The position numbers and the translations under genes are program-made. From Algoriphagus sanaruensis (GTDB lineage Bacteria > Bacteroidota > Bacteroidia > Cytophagales > Cyclobacteriaceae), in contig NZ_CP012836.1 of NCBI RefSeq assembly GCF_001593605.1, positions 1,802,501-1,866,500 on the forward strand: DNA of 64,000 nt, written 5' to 3'. Below, in pieces: positions 48,051-56,575 of the stretch (its first letter is position 1; the number at the start of each line of letters is the position of its first letter). The notes under the pieces were generated by a model. The model was not told the DNA's origin, searched no databases, and was given only the letters and a program-made list of their open reading frames with translations.

Positions 48051-48524
48051 TCACTCATTAAAAAACGGTCGCATCTCTTCGTGGATTTCTTCCCGGAGGG
48101 TTTTTAGCTTCAGTGCATATTCCTGCAATTTCTTTTCTTGGTCGGTTTTCGGAACCCATGGTTTGACCTTTTTTGGACTTCCATTTTCATCCACTGACAC
48201 GAAAATGATGATGCAGTGCGTCTTTTTTTCAAACTTCTTCTGTTCAAAACTTCGGGAATACACCTCGACCATGATGTGTATACTCGATCCTCCGGTGTAG
48301 ATCACCTGGGAATCAATCTTGATGACTTCCCCAATCCCAATCGGCTTGTAAAATCGAATCCCGCCCACATAAACGGTCACACAGTAGCTTTCAGCCCAGT
48401 TTCGAGCGCAGGTATAGGCCGCTTGGTCGATCCACTTCATCACGGTTCCCCCGTGCACTTTTCCCCCGAAATTGACATCGCCGGGTTCGCTGATAAATTG
48501 AAAACTAGTTTTGTGAGCAGGCAT
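48051..48524 (-). CDS. Acyl-CoA thioesterase (hotdog fold)
   Basis: A 157-residue hotdog protein of the YciA/BFIT type. It has VNFGGKVHGGTVMKWIDQAAYTCA, here as NFGGKVHGG and MKWIDQAAY with the catalytic-type Asp, then FYKPIGIGEVIKI and MVEVYSRSFEQKKFEKKTH with the usual acidic residue. It hydrolyses acyl-CoA thioesters. It lies 14 bp after the cupin gene in the same operon. Confidence 0.92.
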   Translation of the reverse strand: MPAHKTSFQFISEPGDVNFGGKVHGGTVMKWIDQAAYTCARNWAESYCVTVYVGGIRFYKPIGIGEVIKIDSQVIYTGGSSIHIMVEVYSRSFEQKKFEKKTHCIIIFVSVDENGSPKKVKPWVPKTDQEKKLQEYALKLKTLREEIHEEMRPFFNE

Positions 48525-48538
48525 AGGTTGAGCGTGTA

Positions 48539-48991
48539 TTAGTGATGAATTTCGGTTTCTCCAGTTTCTTTGACGACAATTTCATTTCCATCGGTTCCTG
48601 CATAGACGACGATGATTTCCACCGGCTCGTCTCCTTCATTTTTTCCATAATGAATCAGGTTTACCGTCTCCACAATTGGATCTCCAGCCTTCATGTGGAG
48701 CGTATTTCCCTTGCTATCGATGACGGTCAATTCTCCTTTGAGCAAGACTCCTGCATTGATCACGGGATGATAATGTTTGGGCAATTCCGCTTGAGGAGGT
48801 ATTGTCACCTTGACGATGGAGATTTTCGGTTTTCCTTCCGGATAGGCAGGAAGGCTATCTCCATTCCAAGAAAGATGGGATTCGATCAGGAGTTCGGAAC
48901 TTGGCTGAGCAACCGTAGAAGTTTCTTGATTGGTTTGGCAAGCCGAAAGTCCAAGGATTCCCAGAAGGGAAATCAGCAGGAAATTTTTCAT
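48539..48991 (-). CDS. Cupin-domain lipoprotein
   Basis: A 150-residue lipoprotein with signal peptide and lipobox LGLSACQ (Cys at about 18) and one cupin domain: PPQAELPKHYHPVINAGVLLKGELTV carries the H-x-H metal pair and the E, and IHYGKNEGDEPVEIIVVYAG the second motif. The substrate is unknown. It overlaps the MgtC/DUF4010 gene by 4 bp (ATGA). Confidence 0.85.
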   Translation of the reverse strand: MKNFLLISLLGILGLSACQTNQETSTVAQPSSELLIESHLSWNGDSLPAYPEGKPKISIVKVTIPPQAELPKHYHPVINAGVLLKGELTVIDSKGNTLHMKAGDPIVETVNLIHYGKNEGDEPVEIIVVYAGTDGNEIVVKETGETEIHH

Positions 48992-50283
48992 AGCAATAAA
49001 ATGTAAAGGATGGCTAAGAGTCCTCCGAAGAAGGCAACGGCATAGCCACGAATTAGGTACATGCGGAGGCTGCTGCTACCGGCATATAGTCCAATTCCAA
49101 GTTTGACCAAGGTGTTAGAAATAGTGGCGATAAAAACAGCGATTTCGGCAATCGAAACAGTAAGTGTATTTCCGGTCAGTTTGGAAACTGAGATCGTGAT
49201 GGCGTCAATATCTGAAATCCCGGCAATAGCGCTGGAAATCAAAGTGCCGCTCTTTCCTAGATTTTCATTGGCATAACTCACAGCCAGCAAAATCCCCATG
49301 TATAAGAGGCCGAAGACCAAGGCGCTTTTTAAATCCAGGGGCTTTTTGAGGGTAGACTCGGTTTCAGTATGAACTTCTTTTTTGTCTTTTTGGAAAATAA
49401 AAAAGGTGAATCCCAAGGTCGCAGCAAAGATCAAGACGAGGGGAACGAAGACCGCTCGAAATAGGTCTTGATTGAAGAGGAAGGTCCAGATCAACACTCG
49501 GATAAACATGATCGAGGAGGCTGCCAAAATCGCTGTTGCGCAGGAGGCAGACAGGCTTGGGCTTTCCTTGCTTTTTTGAGCAAAAACCCAAGTAACTGCC
49601 GTACTGGAAACCAGTCCGCCGACAATTCCACTGAGTAAAATTCCTCGATTATTCCCCAGGAATTTGGTTAGCATATAGCCGAAAAATCCCAGTCCCGAAG
49701 TCAGCAAAACCACCCATCCGATTTCTCTCGGGTTGAGCACGTCGTAAGGACCGAAGGTTTCATCCGGGAGAAATGGGAAAATCAAAAGCGCCAAGACTAC
49801 AAAGCGGATAAAGGCATAGAGTTCGTCAGGAGTAATCGCTCCTACGATGGACTTCAGTCGGAATTTGGAGGAAAGAACCACCACTACCAATACCGTAATC
49901 ATCAAACTGATCTCCATCAAGCCATAAAAGGCCATGCTTCCCAATACGAAAGTAATCAGTCCGCTAATCTCAGTTGTCAATCCCCGATCACCCTGCAGGG
50001 CGGTTTGCCAATAAGAAACCGCAGTCAAAATGACTACCCCCAAAAACAAAACTCCATAGACCCAAGGGGCAAAGAGGTAGTAAAAAAGTCCTGCAATAAA
50101 CCCCAGCAAAGCATGGAAAATAAAGGTTCGGATGCCGGAGTATCCGTGGGAACTTTCCTTCATGGCGCTGTACTGCCGCTCCAATCCAATCACGGCTCCG
50201 ATTCCAATCGCAACAAGCAAGCGGATCAGCAAGTCCCATTGACTGAGGGAAAAGGATTCTTGATCGATGATTAGGCTTTCCAA
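48988..50283 (-). CDS. MgtC/SapB-DUF4010 membrane protein
   Basis: A 431-residue membrane protein. The N-terminal MgtC/SapB domain has LLIRLLVAIGIGAVIGLERQ and GIRTFIFHALLGF; the C-terminal part (about 190-430) is the DUF4010 helical domain with GLVSSTAVTWVFAQ and GISDIDAITISVSKL. About 12 helices in total. Related proteins affect Mg2+ homeostasis or membrane potential. It leads a three-gene operon with the cupin lipoprotein and thioesterase. Confidence 0.9.
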   Translation of the reverse strand: MESLIIDQESFSLSQWDLLIRLLVAIGIGAVIGLERQYSAMKESSHGYSGIRTFIFHALLGFIAGLFYYLFAPWVYGVLFLGVVILTAVSYWQTALQGDRGLTTEISGLITFVLGSMAFYGLMEISLMITVLVVVVLSSKFRLKSIVGAITPDELYAFIRFVVLALLIFPFLPDETFGPYDVLNPREIGWVVLLTSGLGFFGYMLTKFLGNNRGILLSGIVGGLVSSTAVTWVFAQKSKESPSLSASCATAILAASSIMFIRVLIWTFLFNQDLFRAVFVPLVLIFAATLGFTFFIFQKDKKEVHTETESTLKKPLDLKSALVFGLLYMGILLAVSYANENLGKSGTLISSAIAGISDIDAITISVSKLTGNTLTVSIAEIAVFIATISNTLVKLGIGLYAGSSSLRMYLIRGYAVAFFGGLLAILYILLL

Positions 50284-50385
50284 AGGATGTGTTCGAAAGG
50301 AGGCTGGGTTATTCCTTCCAAATCAAATATTCTGATTTATCCCTGTAGAAGCAAGTCCTTGGAGTGAATTGTGGGGGAAGCATGG

Positions 50386-50853
50386 GGGTTAGGAGGTTAG
50401 GGAGTTAGGAAGTAGGGGAGTTAGGGAGAAAGGAAGTAGGGAAGAATGTCCGATGTCATGTTCTATAACCTTTGAGGTTGCTGGATTGCCTTTGAAAATC
50501 TTTAAAAATTCCTCTGCGTCCTCTGCGTCCTCTGCGCCTCTGCGGTGATTTATTGCGGTGAATTGAAAGCCTGAAGACTGCGTACAACTAAGTCCAAGTC
50601 TGAAGACTTGAACTAGGCGGGAGTTATGGTGTAGGGGAGCATGGAGGTAAGGAAGTTGGGGGGTTAAGGTGCAGGGAAATAGGGAAGAATGTCCGATGAT
50701 AGATGAATGGAGTCAGATGGAATGTACTAGAGCCCTTGAGGTTCTTTTTTGGATTGCCTTTGAAAATCTTTAAAAATTCCTCTGCATCCCCTGCGCCTTT
50801 GCGGTGAATAATTGCGGTGAATTGGCAGTCTGAATACTTGAACTAGTCGGTCC
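50386..50853 (+). repeat. Composite repeat block 1
   Basis: No gene lies in this stretch. It holds two rounds of the composite repeat: G-rich tracts of the GGGAGTTAGGAAGTA type (50386-50445, 50616-50690), the CTCTGCG unit (50509-50566, 50780-50824), and the two-palindrome unit (50569-50616 full, 50825-50846 collapsed). The same module order recurs in blocks 2 to 7. Confidence 0.85.
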
Positions 50854-51327
50854 CTACATAGATTTCTGACGTTGGAGCATAAGGTCGATCCGTCGTTTAT
50901 TTTCTTGTTGAAGAAGAGTGGGGTAAAGATTTAGAATGACATTGGGGATCATCATCATAAGCCCAAAAACCAGGCTTACATTCAATACTTGATATCCAGC
51001 AGCAAGGGTCACAAAGATAAATTCGATTAGGTGGCTTACCTCTGCCAGAGTCATTTGATGACGAATGGATTTCAAATCTGTCTGTTTTCCTTCCACCTTG
51101 ATCGCTTGATTCAAGAACCTGAAAAAGGTGTTTTTTACAAGCCATCTAAATTGATCTATTCCAATGGCTTTATTGGTTGACTTCTTTGGTATAAAATTCA
51201 AGTAAGACAACTTTTCATAATAGCTGGTCTTTAGTAAAAGTGAATTGCCGATCATACCTACCATCCAAGAAATAATGGACATGGACAAGCCAAAACTGAA
51301 ACCCAATAGAAGGTGCTTGAGGATCAT
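50854..51327 (-). CDS. Membrane protein similar to carotenoid-glycoside acyltransferases (CrtO type)
   Basis: A 157-residue membrane protein with an N-terminal helix (about 5-30), then SYYEKLSYLNFIPKK, MTLAEVSHLIEFIF (helical, with conserved-looking E and H), another helix pair (about 103-140), and a final NLYPTLLQQENKRRIDLML. This order of EKL, E-x2-H and N-x2-P-x4-Q is reminiscent of the small glycosyl-4,4'-diaponeurosporenoate acyltransferase family. The match is by eye only; it may be an unrelated small membrane protein. Confidence 0.5.
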   Translation of the reverse strand: MILKHLLLGFSFGLSMSIISWMVGMIGNSLLLKTSYYEKLSYLNFIPKKSTNKAIGIDQFRWLVKNTFFRFLNQAIKVEGKQTDLKSIRHQMTLAEVSHLIEFIFVTLAAGYQVLNVSLVFGLMMMIPNVILNLYPTLLQQENKRRIDLMLQRQKSM

Positions 51328-51419
51328 GAATAAAAACGCCTAGTTGATTAAAAATAAATGTTATCGGGAATTTAAATTATCCAAGCTGAACTTCCGAATA
51401 GCAATTTTGAAAAAGTGGA

Positions 51420-51795
51420 TAGTATGTCGGATGACCTTTAAGGGATTTAGCTGGATTCCCTTTGAAAATCTTTAAATACCCCTCTGCGCTCCCTGCGCCT
51501 CTGCGGTGATTTATTAGCAGTCTGAAGACTGCATACAACTAAGTCCATGTCTAAAGACTTGAACTAGTCGGGAGTTAGGGTGAAGGGGAGCAGGGAGGTA
51601 AGGAAGTTGAGGATTTAGGGAGCAGGGAAGAATGTCCGATTTAGGATGTATGAATGCGTATGGAATGTCATATAACCCATGAGGTTTTTTGCTCGACTCC
51701 CTTTAATAATCTTTAAATAACCCTCCGCGTTCTCTGCGCCTCTGCGGTGAATAATCGCGGTGATTTTGCAGTCTGAAGACTTGAATTTGTTGGGG
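51420..51795 (+). repeat. Composite repeat block 2
   Basis: The gap of 51328-51795 carries no gene. It has two CTCTGCG units (51479-51512, 51720-51765), one full two-palindrome unit (51517-51567), one collapsed unit (51768-51785) and a G-rich tract (51573-51628). Confidence 0.85.
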
Positions 51796-52335
51796 TCAAA
51801 GGGAAATGTCAATTTGCTTGACTCGTACATCTCTTGGGACAATTTCTCCCTTCGCTTCAGACCAAGTTGTATTGTTTTGGTCTAGGTATTGGATGCTGCT
51901 CGAGATTCGGAGAACCTCATTGGGGCCAACAGTTCGGGCAATGTTTTTTTGAAGTTTCAAGGGGTCGCTTGGTGCTGCATATTCTCGAATCGAACGCATA
52001 CTAAAAACCGTGTCCCATATCACAGTATTGCTTCCATTTCCCAAATCCTCCAGTGAAATACTCAAATTTACCGATGCTTGAGTCTGATCATAAATCGCTT
52101 CGCTATATTCCTTAGCTCTCGCGATTCGGTAATTTAAGGTATGCTCAATCCGATTGTTGACTACGTCAGGGATGGTTTCGTCCTCTAGAATGCATCCACT
52201 TACGAAGAAGAGCATTAGAAAAGCAATGACTAGCAATTTTCTAGTTGAACCGAAAAGAGGTGATTTTTTCGAGGAATTTATGATCGGAAAATCTTTCCAT
52301 ACTAGGCTTGAAACGAACTGTTTCATTGGACTCAT
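51796..52335 (-). CDS. Lipoprotein, unknown function
   Basis: A 179-residue protein with a hydrophobic segment (about 34-46) ending in a lipobox-like FVSGC (Cys near 47), so probably a lipoprotein; the N-terminal region before the segment is unusually long (about 32 residues) and the true start could be internal, though no later ATG fits. The mature part is beta-rich with NLSISLEDLGNG and VGPNEVLRISSSIQYL. No family is recognised. Repeat blocks flank it on both sides. Confidence 0.6.
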   Translation of the reverse strand: MSPMKQFVSSLVWKDFPIINSSKKSPLFGSTRKLLVIAFLMLFFVSGCILEDETIPDVVNNRIEHTLNYRIARAKEYSEAIYDQTQASVNLSISLEDLGNGSNTVIWDTVFSMRSIREYAAPSDPLKLQKNIARTVGPNEVLRISSSIQYLDQNNTTWSEAKGEIVPRDVRVKQIDISL

Positions 52336-52435
52336 AAAGATTGGTGTTTAGCTTTCGTATCTACAAAACGGGAAAGAAGGCATTTTGCTACAAATTTAAA
52401 TCACCTTTTGTGGGATTGTCTGGTTTTATTGAAAG

Positions 52436-52812
52436 AAATAGGGAAGTATGGGAGAAGGGGAGTTGGGAGAGATGTAGGATGTCGAAAGTTGGGTGTCCAG
52501 TAATCTTTGAGGTTCTTTTTTGGCTTGCATTTGAAAATCTAAAAATTTACCTCTGTGCCCTCTGCGGTGAATAAACGCTGTGAATTGGCAGTCTGAAGAC
52601 TGCATACAACTAAGTCCAAGTCTGAAGACTTGAACTAGTCGGGTTTTTTGAGAAGGGGGTGTGGTAGTTGGGAGAAATGTTGGGGGTGGAAGTTTAATGA
52701 CCTTTTAGGACTTTACTGGATTCCAATTGTAAATCTTAAAATATCCCTCTGCGTCCTCTGCGGCTCCGCGGTGAGTCTTTTCTGCTAATCTGCGGTGAAT
52801 AAAAAAAAGGGA
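52436..52812 (+). repeat. Composite repeat block 3
   Basis: Gap 52336-52849 has no gene. It contains a short G-rich tract, CTCTGCG units (52549-52586, 52744-52798), and one full two-palindrome unit (52588-52638). An AAAAAAGGGAGC...GCCCCCTTTTT hairpin at about 52801-52827 next to it could terminate the dienelactone hydrolase gene. Confidence 0.8.
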
Positions 52813-52849
52813 GCTGAGCCCCCTTTTTATGGATGAATCATTCAACTGA

Positions 52850-53737
52850 TCACTTCAGATTAGCCTTAAAAAACGCGATGGTTTTGTCCCAGGCCGCCTT
52901 GGCAGCTGCCTCGTCATATCTTGGAGTCGTGTTGTTATGGAACCCATGATTGACGCCCGGATAGTTGATCATTTCGTATTTTTTGCCATTGGCTTTCAAA
53001 GCTTCCTCGTAAGCCGGCCAACCTGCATTTACCCGCTCATCGAGTTCGGCGTAGATGACTAAAAGTGGAGCCTGAATTTTTGGAACATCTTCCACCGCGG
53101 GCTGTCCTCCATAGAATGGGACTGATGCTTTCAGATCAGGAATTCGAACCGCCATCGCATTGGAAATCCAACCTCCAAAACAGAATCCCACCACGCCAAC
53201 ATTGCCGTCACAGTCAGGATGATTTTTCAGAAATTCATAAGCTGCGATAAAGTCCTCGAGCATTTCATCACGATTTCGCTTAGCCTGCATGGTTCGTCCT
53301 TCGTCGTCATTTCCAGGATAGCCTCCCAGAGGAGTCAAGGCATCCGGAGCAATCGAGATAAAGCCATCCACCGCGCATCTCCTTCCCACATCTTCGATAT
53401 ACGGATTGAGTCCACGGTTTTCATGAACCACCACGATTCCAGGAAATTTCCCCTTGCCAGCAGGCTTGGAGAGCAATCCCTTAATCTGTCCTCCACCCTT
53501 GGGCGAGTCGTACATGACATAATCCGAACTTTGCATGCGCTCGTCATTTGGCTCAATGGTGCGTGTATTTACATAATCCGGCATCATGCTGCTCATCAGA
53601 GCAGTTACCGTAATCCCGCCAACGGCATAGGCGGATAGTTTTTCGACAAAAGTTCGACGATCCAGCTTGTTGTGGCAGTAGTAGTCGTAGAGGTCAAAAG
53701 CTTCCTGAGGGATATCCTCTTTGCGTAGTTTTTCCAT
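52850..53737 (-). CDS. Dienelactone hydrolase-family protein
   Basis: A 295-residue alpha/beta hydrolase. An N-terminal part with DRRTFVEKLSAYAVGG and a hydrophobic stretch (about 28-50) resembles a twin-arginine signal. The hydrolase has VVHENRGLNPYIED, the nucleophile elbow GVVGFCFGG (Cys, as in dienelactone hydrolase), an aspartate in YAELDERV and the histidine in YPGVNHGFHN. Substrate unknown. Confidence 0.9.
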   Translation of the reverse strand: MEKLRKEDIPQEAFDLYDYYCHNKLDRRTFVEKLSAYAVGGITVTALMSSMMPDYVNTRTIEPNDERMQSSDYVMYDSPKGGGQIKGLLSKPAGKGKFPGIVVVHENRGLNPYIEDVGRRCAVDGFISIAPDALTPLGGYPGNDDEGRTMQAKRNRDEMLEDFIAAYEFLKNHPDCDGNVGVVGFCFGGWISNAMAVRIPDLKASVPFYGGQPAVEDVPKIQAPLLVIYAELDERVNAGWPAYEEALKANGKKYEMINYPGVNHGFHNNTTPRYDEAAAKAAWDKTIAFFKANLK

Positions 53738-53814
53738 GGTTTGGTTTGATTTAGTGTGTATAAGTTATTCAAAATCAAGTCAAGAAAAACCCAAATCTGG
53801 AGAGCGGATAAAAA

Positions 53815-54235
53815 ATGGAGGTGAAAGGAGGGGAAGTATGGAAGTTAGGAGGTAAGGAAGTTGGGGGGTAGGGAAGTATGGGGGTAAGGAAGTATGGAGT
53901 GTAGGAAGTTTTGGAGTTTGGATGTAAGGAAGTCGGGAAGTGGGGAGACCGAAGACAGGAGATGGAAGACATAAAATCTATTCTAAATAACCTTTGAGTT
54001 TTTAAGCTTGCTTTTTTAAAATCCTCAATTTACCCTTTATGTCCTCTGCGCCTCTGCGGTGAAATAACTCCATAAATTCAGCAGTCTGAAGACTGCATAC
54101 AAATAAGTTCAAGTCTGAAGACTTGAACTATTAGGAGTAAGGAAGTAAGGTCCGGTGACCGATGTCCGATGGTTTTTAGACTGAAAATATCTCTGCGTCC
54201 TTTGCGCCTCTGCGGTGAAAATAGTTGAGTCCTTT
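53815..54235 (+). repeat. Composite repeat block 4
   Basis: The 552-bp gap 53738-54289 has no gene. It holds a long G-rich tract of about 130 bp (53815-53945), a CTCTGCG unit (54030-54066), a full two-palindrome unit (54081-54130), and a second CTCTGCG unit (54189-54220). Confidence 0.85.
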
Positions 54236-54289
54236 TGAAAAAGTTTGGGGAGATTTCAAACTTTTTGCTTTGGGAATTGTCCTTAGGAC

Positions 54290-54700
54290 ATGGAAAAAAA
54301 TTATCCCAATTGGATGGCGATTTGCCTCAAACTGGCAGCAATTTATAATATACTTTGGGGGGCATGGGTGGTGATTTGGCCGAATACATTTTTTGAATGG
54401 ACGGGAATGGCTCCACTCCAGCATCCCACCATTTGGCAAGGAACCGGCATGATCGTAGGCGTGTACGGCCTAGGCTACTGGTGGGCAAGTTATCAGCCTA
54501 TGCGGCATTGGCCCATTGTGGCAGTTGGTTTTCTGGGGAAAATCTTTGGCCCCCTGGGATTTCTGTTCAATTACCTGGTCCTCCAAGAAATCCCCTTTCA
54601 ATTCAGCTACACGCTCTATACCAACGATCTGATTTGGTGGGTTCCGTTTTTTCTTATTCTAAAGCGGGTTCATACCGAGATGCGATGGCAACTCCGATAA
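54290..54700 (+). CDS. Small four-helix membrane protein, unknown function
   Basis: A 136-residue, tryptophan-rich membrane protein with helices at about 9-28, 48-65, 73-92 and 106-125. NILWGAWVVIWPNTFFEW and GVYGLGYWWASYQPMRHWPIV are its most conserved-looking parts. The family is found across Bacteroidota without assigned function. It precedes another small membrane protein by 73 bp, perhaps in one operon. Confidence 0.7.
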   Translation: MEKNYPNWMAICLKLAAIYNILWGAWVVIWPNTFFEWTGMAPLQHPTIWQGTGMIVGVYGLGYWWASYQPMRHWPIVAVGFLGKIFGPLGFLFNYLVLQEIPFQFSYTLYTNDLIWWVPFFLILKRVHTEMRWQLR

Positions 54701-54773
54701 CTCAGGTGGGGAAGTTAAAGGGAATTGAGTAATGGGTTTTAGAATCAGCTAACTAGCCAGAAAAAAGATAATT

Positions 54774-55175
54774 ATGGATGTGATTCGTCTCTCGGTAGAC
54801 TCGGGGCTATTTATTTTGGTGTGGTTGGTGCAGGTGATTATTTATCCTTCTTTCGCCCAAATCGATAAGGAAAAACTGCCCTCTTGGCATCGATTGTACA
54901 CCCAGAAGATTCTTTATTTCGTAGGGCCAATGATGTTTATTCAGACGGGTTTGATTGCTTGGCAAGTCCTGATTGATCCTCTGGCTTTCCTTGCAGATGG
55001 ATTGCTTTTATCAGGAATTTGGATCAATACCTTTCTGATCGCTATTCCCATTCATGCCTCTATCGATCGAGAAAAAACACTGGAAGGACTTCTACCAAAA
55101 CTCCTTCGAGTGAACTTTTGGCGCAGCTTGATGTGGACAGGATTAGTTCTTCTTTCTCTGTGGAGGATGATTTGA
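54774..55175 (+). CDS. Small four-helix membrane protein 2, unknown function
   Basis: A 133-residue membrane protein with four helices (about 8-25, 45-65, 72-95, 110-130). It has the pattern VWLVQVIIYPSFAQI and WINTFLIAIPIHASI, with H and N residues between helices. I do not recognise a functional family. A repeat block begins right after its stop. Confidence 0.7.
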   Translation: MDVIRLSVDSGLFILVWLVQVIIYPSFAQIDKEKLPSWHRLYTQKILYFVGPMMFIQTGLIAWQVLIDPLAFLADGLLLSGIWINTFLIAIPIHASIDREKTLEGLLPKLLRVNFWRSLMWTGLVLLSLWRMI

Positions 55176-55616
55176 GGGAAGTTGGGGAGTATGGGGGTAA
55201 GGAACTTAGGAAGTATGGAGGTGTGGAAGTAGGAAGTTGGAGAGTTGGGAGGTATTGAAGTAGGGGGGTAAGGAATCTGGGAAGAATGTTGGGGGTCTGA
55301 TGACCGGTGACCGATGTCTGATTTCCGATGGGTTTTGGACTGAAAATATCTCTGCGTCCTTTGCGCCTCTGCGGTTAAATAACTCCATAAATTCAGCAGT
55401 CTGAAGACTGCATACAAAAAAGTCCAAGTCTGAAGACTTGAACTAGGTGGGGAGTTGGGAAGTATGGGAGTAGGGAAGTAAGGGAGTTGGGATGTACGTC
55501 GGATTACTGATAAGTGGAATTATATTGACTTTCTCCCCGCGTCCTCTGCGCCTCTGCGGTGAACAAAAATTCCTCTGCGCCTTTGCGGTGAGTTTACTTA
55601 GCGCCTTTGCGATGAT
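55176..55616 (+). repeat. Composite repeat block 5
   Basis: G-rich tract (55176-55290), a CTCTGCG unit (55349-55380), a full two-palindrome unit (55396-55446), a second G-rich tract (55447-55495) and a triple CTCTGCG unit (55535-55616). No gene is seen in this 441-bp gap. Confidence 0.85.
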
Positions 55617-55943
55617 TTATAAAATCCCTCCGAGGGCTGTTGAGACGGCATTAGTCAGCACATCGATCGCGGCATTGGCGGCTTTTTGGGCGATGGCTTT
55701 GGTGATCACTGCCACGGCGTGGAGTTCTGCTTCGAGGATCAATTTTTCGTCGTTTAATCGGGATTCAAATTTCTCCTGAGGCAAATCTCCAGTGATTCGC
55801 AGTTCGGCGATCAATGCCAGTCGTTCCTTTCGATTGGTTAAAAATTGAGTGGTGGCGGACTTTGCATCCATCCAGTTTTCAGAGACGGTTTCTTGTACCG
55901 CGCCTGACATATTGGCGATTACTTCATTGATGTCAAAATTCAT
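55617..55943 (-). CDS. Small hypothetical protein after a lipoprotein gene
   Basis: A 108-residue protein, helical and Ala-rich, with LTNRKERLALIAELRITGDLP in the middle and a C-terminal hydrophobic helix (about 75-105). No family is recognised. Its ATG overlaps the upstream lipoprotein stop (ATGA), which supports it as a real gene of a two-gene operon. Its stop touches repeat block 5. Confidence 0.6.
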   Translation of the reverse strand: MNFDINEVIANMSGAVQETVSENWMDAKSATTQFLTNRKERLALIAELRITGDLPQEKFESRLNDEKLILEAELHAVAVITKAIAQKAANAAIDVLTNAVSTALGGIL

Positions 55944-56410
55944 GGCTGTTGGGAGGGAGAGGAGTTAGCGATTTCTTTGGCTTTTTCAGCGACTTGCATG
56001 GCAAAAAGAAGGTCCCCGAGCGTCTTGCGGTTGAGTTTGATCAGGCCGTCACTGAGGGTGTTGTCTGTGCGGTGTTCCTCCTTGTACTTGGTCCAGAGCT
56101 GCAGGGTGATCTCGCAGATTCGGACCGAGTTGGCATTTAGAGGGCGGATTTTGTTTTTATTCAGTAAGGAGACGAGTTCCACTTCGATATCCACATACTG
56201 CTCGGCAAACTGCTCAAACCTTCTGCCTCCGTTTTGGGTGGAGGTGGTTTCCAGCATCAAGAGGTAGAATTTATCAATCTCCTTGGTCGTCTGATCGATC
56301 TGCTCGAGAATCGCAGCATTATAGGGAGGAACTAAGGATACCTTGCAGGAACTGAAAAACAGCAGCAGCATGATCAGAGGTGTCAAACTGCGAATTCGTA
56401 AAGGATTCAT
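55940..56410 (-). CDS. Lipoprotein, unknown function
   Basis: A 156-residue lipoprotein with signal peptide ending LLFFSSCKV (Cys about 22); a frame longer by 9 codons exists. The mature part is helical, with DQTTKEIDKFYLLMLETTS and DGLIKLNRKTLGDLLFAMQ. No known family is recognised. It is coupled to the downstream 108-residue protein. Confidence 0.65.
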   Translation of the reverse strand: MNPLRIRSLTPLIMLLLFFSSCKVSLVPPYNAAILEQIDQTTKEIDKFYLLMLETTSTQNGGRRFEQFAEQYVDIEVELVSLLNKNKIRPLNANSVRICEITLQLWTKYKEEHRTDNTLSDGLIKLNRKTLGDLLFAMQVAEKAKEIANSSPSQQP

Positions 56411-56575
56411 AGGAAAAGGGATAAGGTTAAAAGTCATTGAAATTCAAACAGTAAGCGAAAATGGAATTTAATGAATTTTGAGGGTAAAAAAAGGAGGGGA
56501 TGGTGAATTGTAAAATCCATTCAGTATTTATCAAATCTTAAAAAAATTAAAAAGAGATTAAGGGTAGAGGGAGAT

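Noticed and set aside
51615..51842. A 75-codon minus-strand frame.
   Set aside because: It runs through repeat block 2 and overlaps the end of the lipoprotein gene at 51796.
53775..53972. A 65-codon minus-strand frame rich in Pro and Ser.
   Set aside because: It is the antisense of a G-rich repeat tract.
54397..54732. A 111-codon frame overlapping the first small membrane protein.
   Set aside because: It is out of frame with the membrane protein at 54290, which has a normal hydrophobic pattern; the overlapping frame has none.
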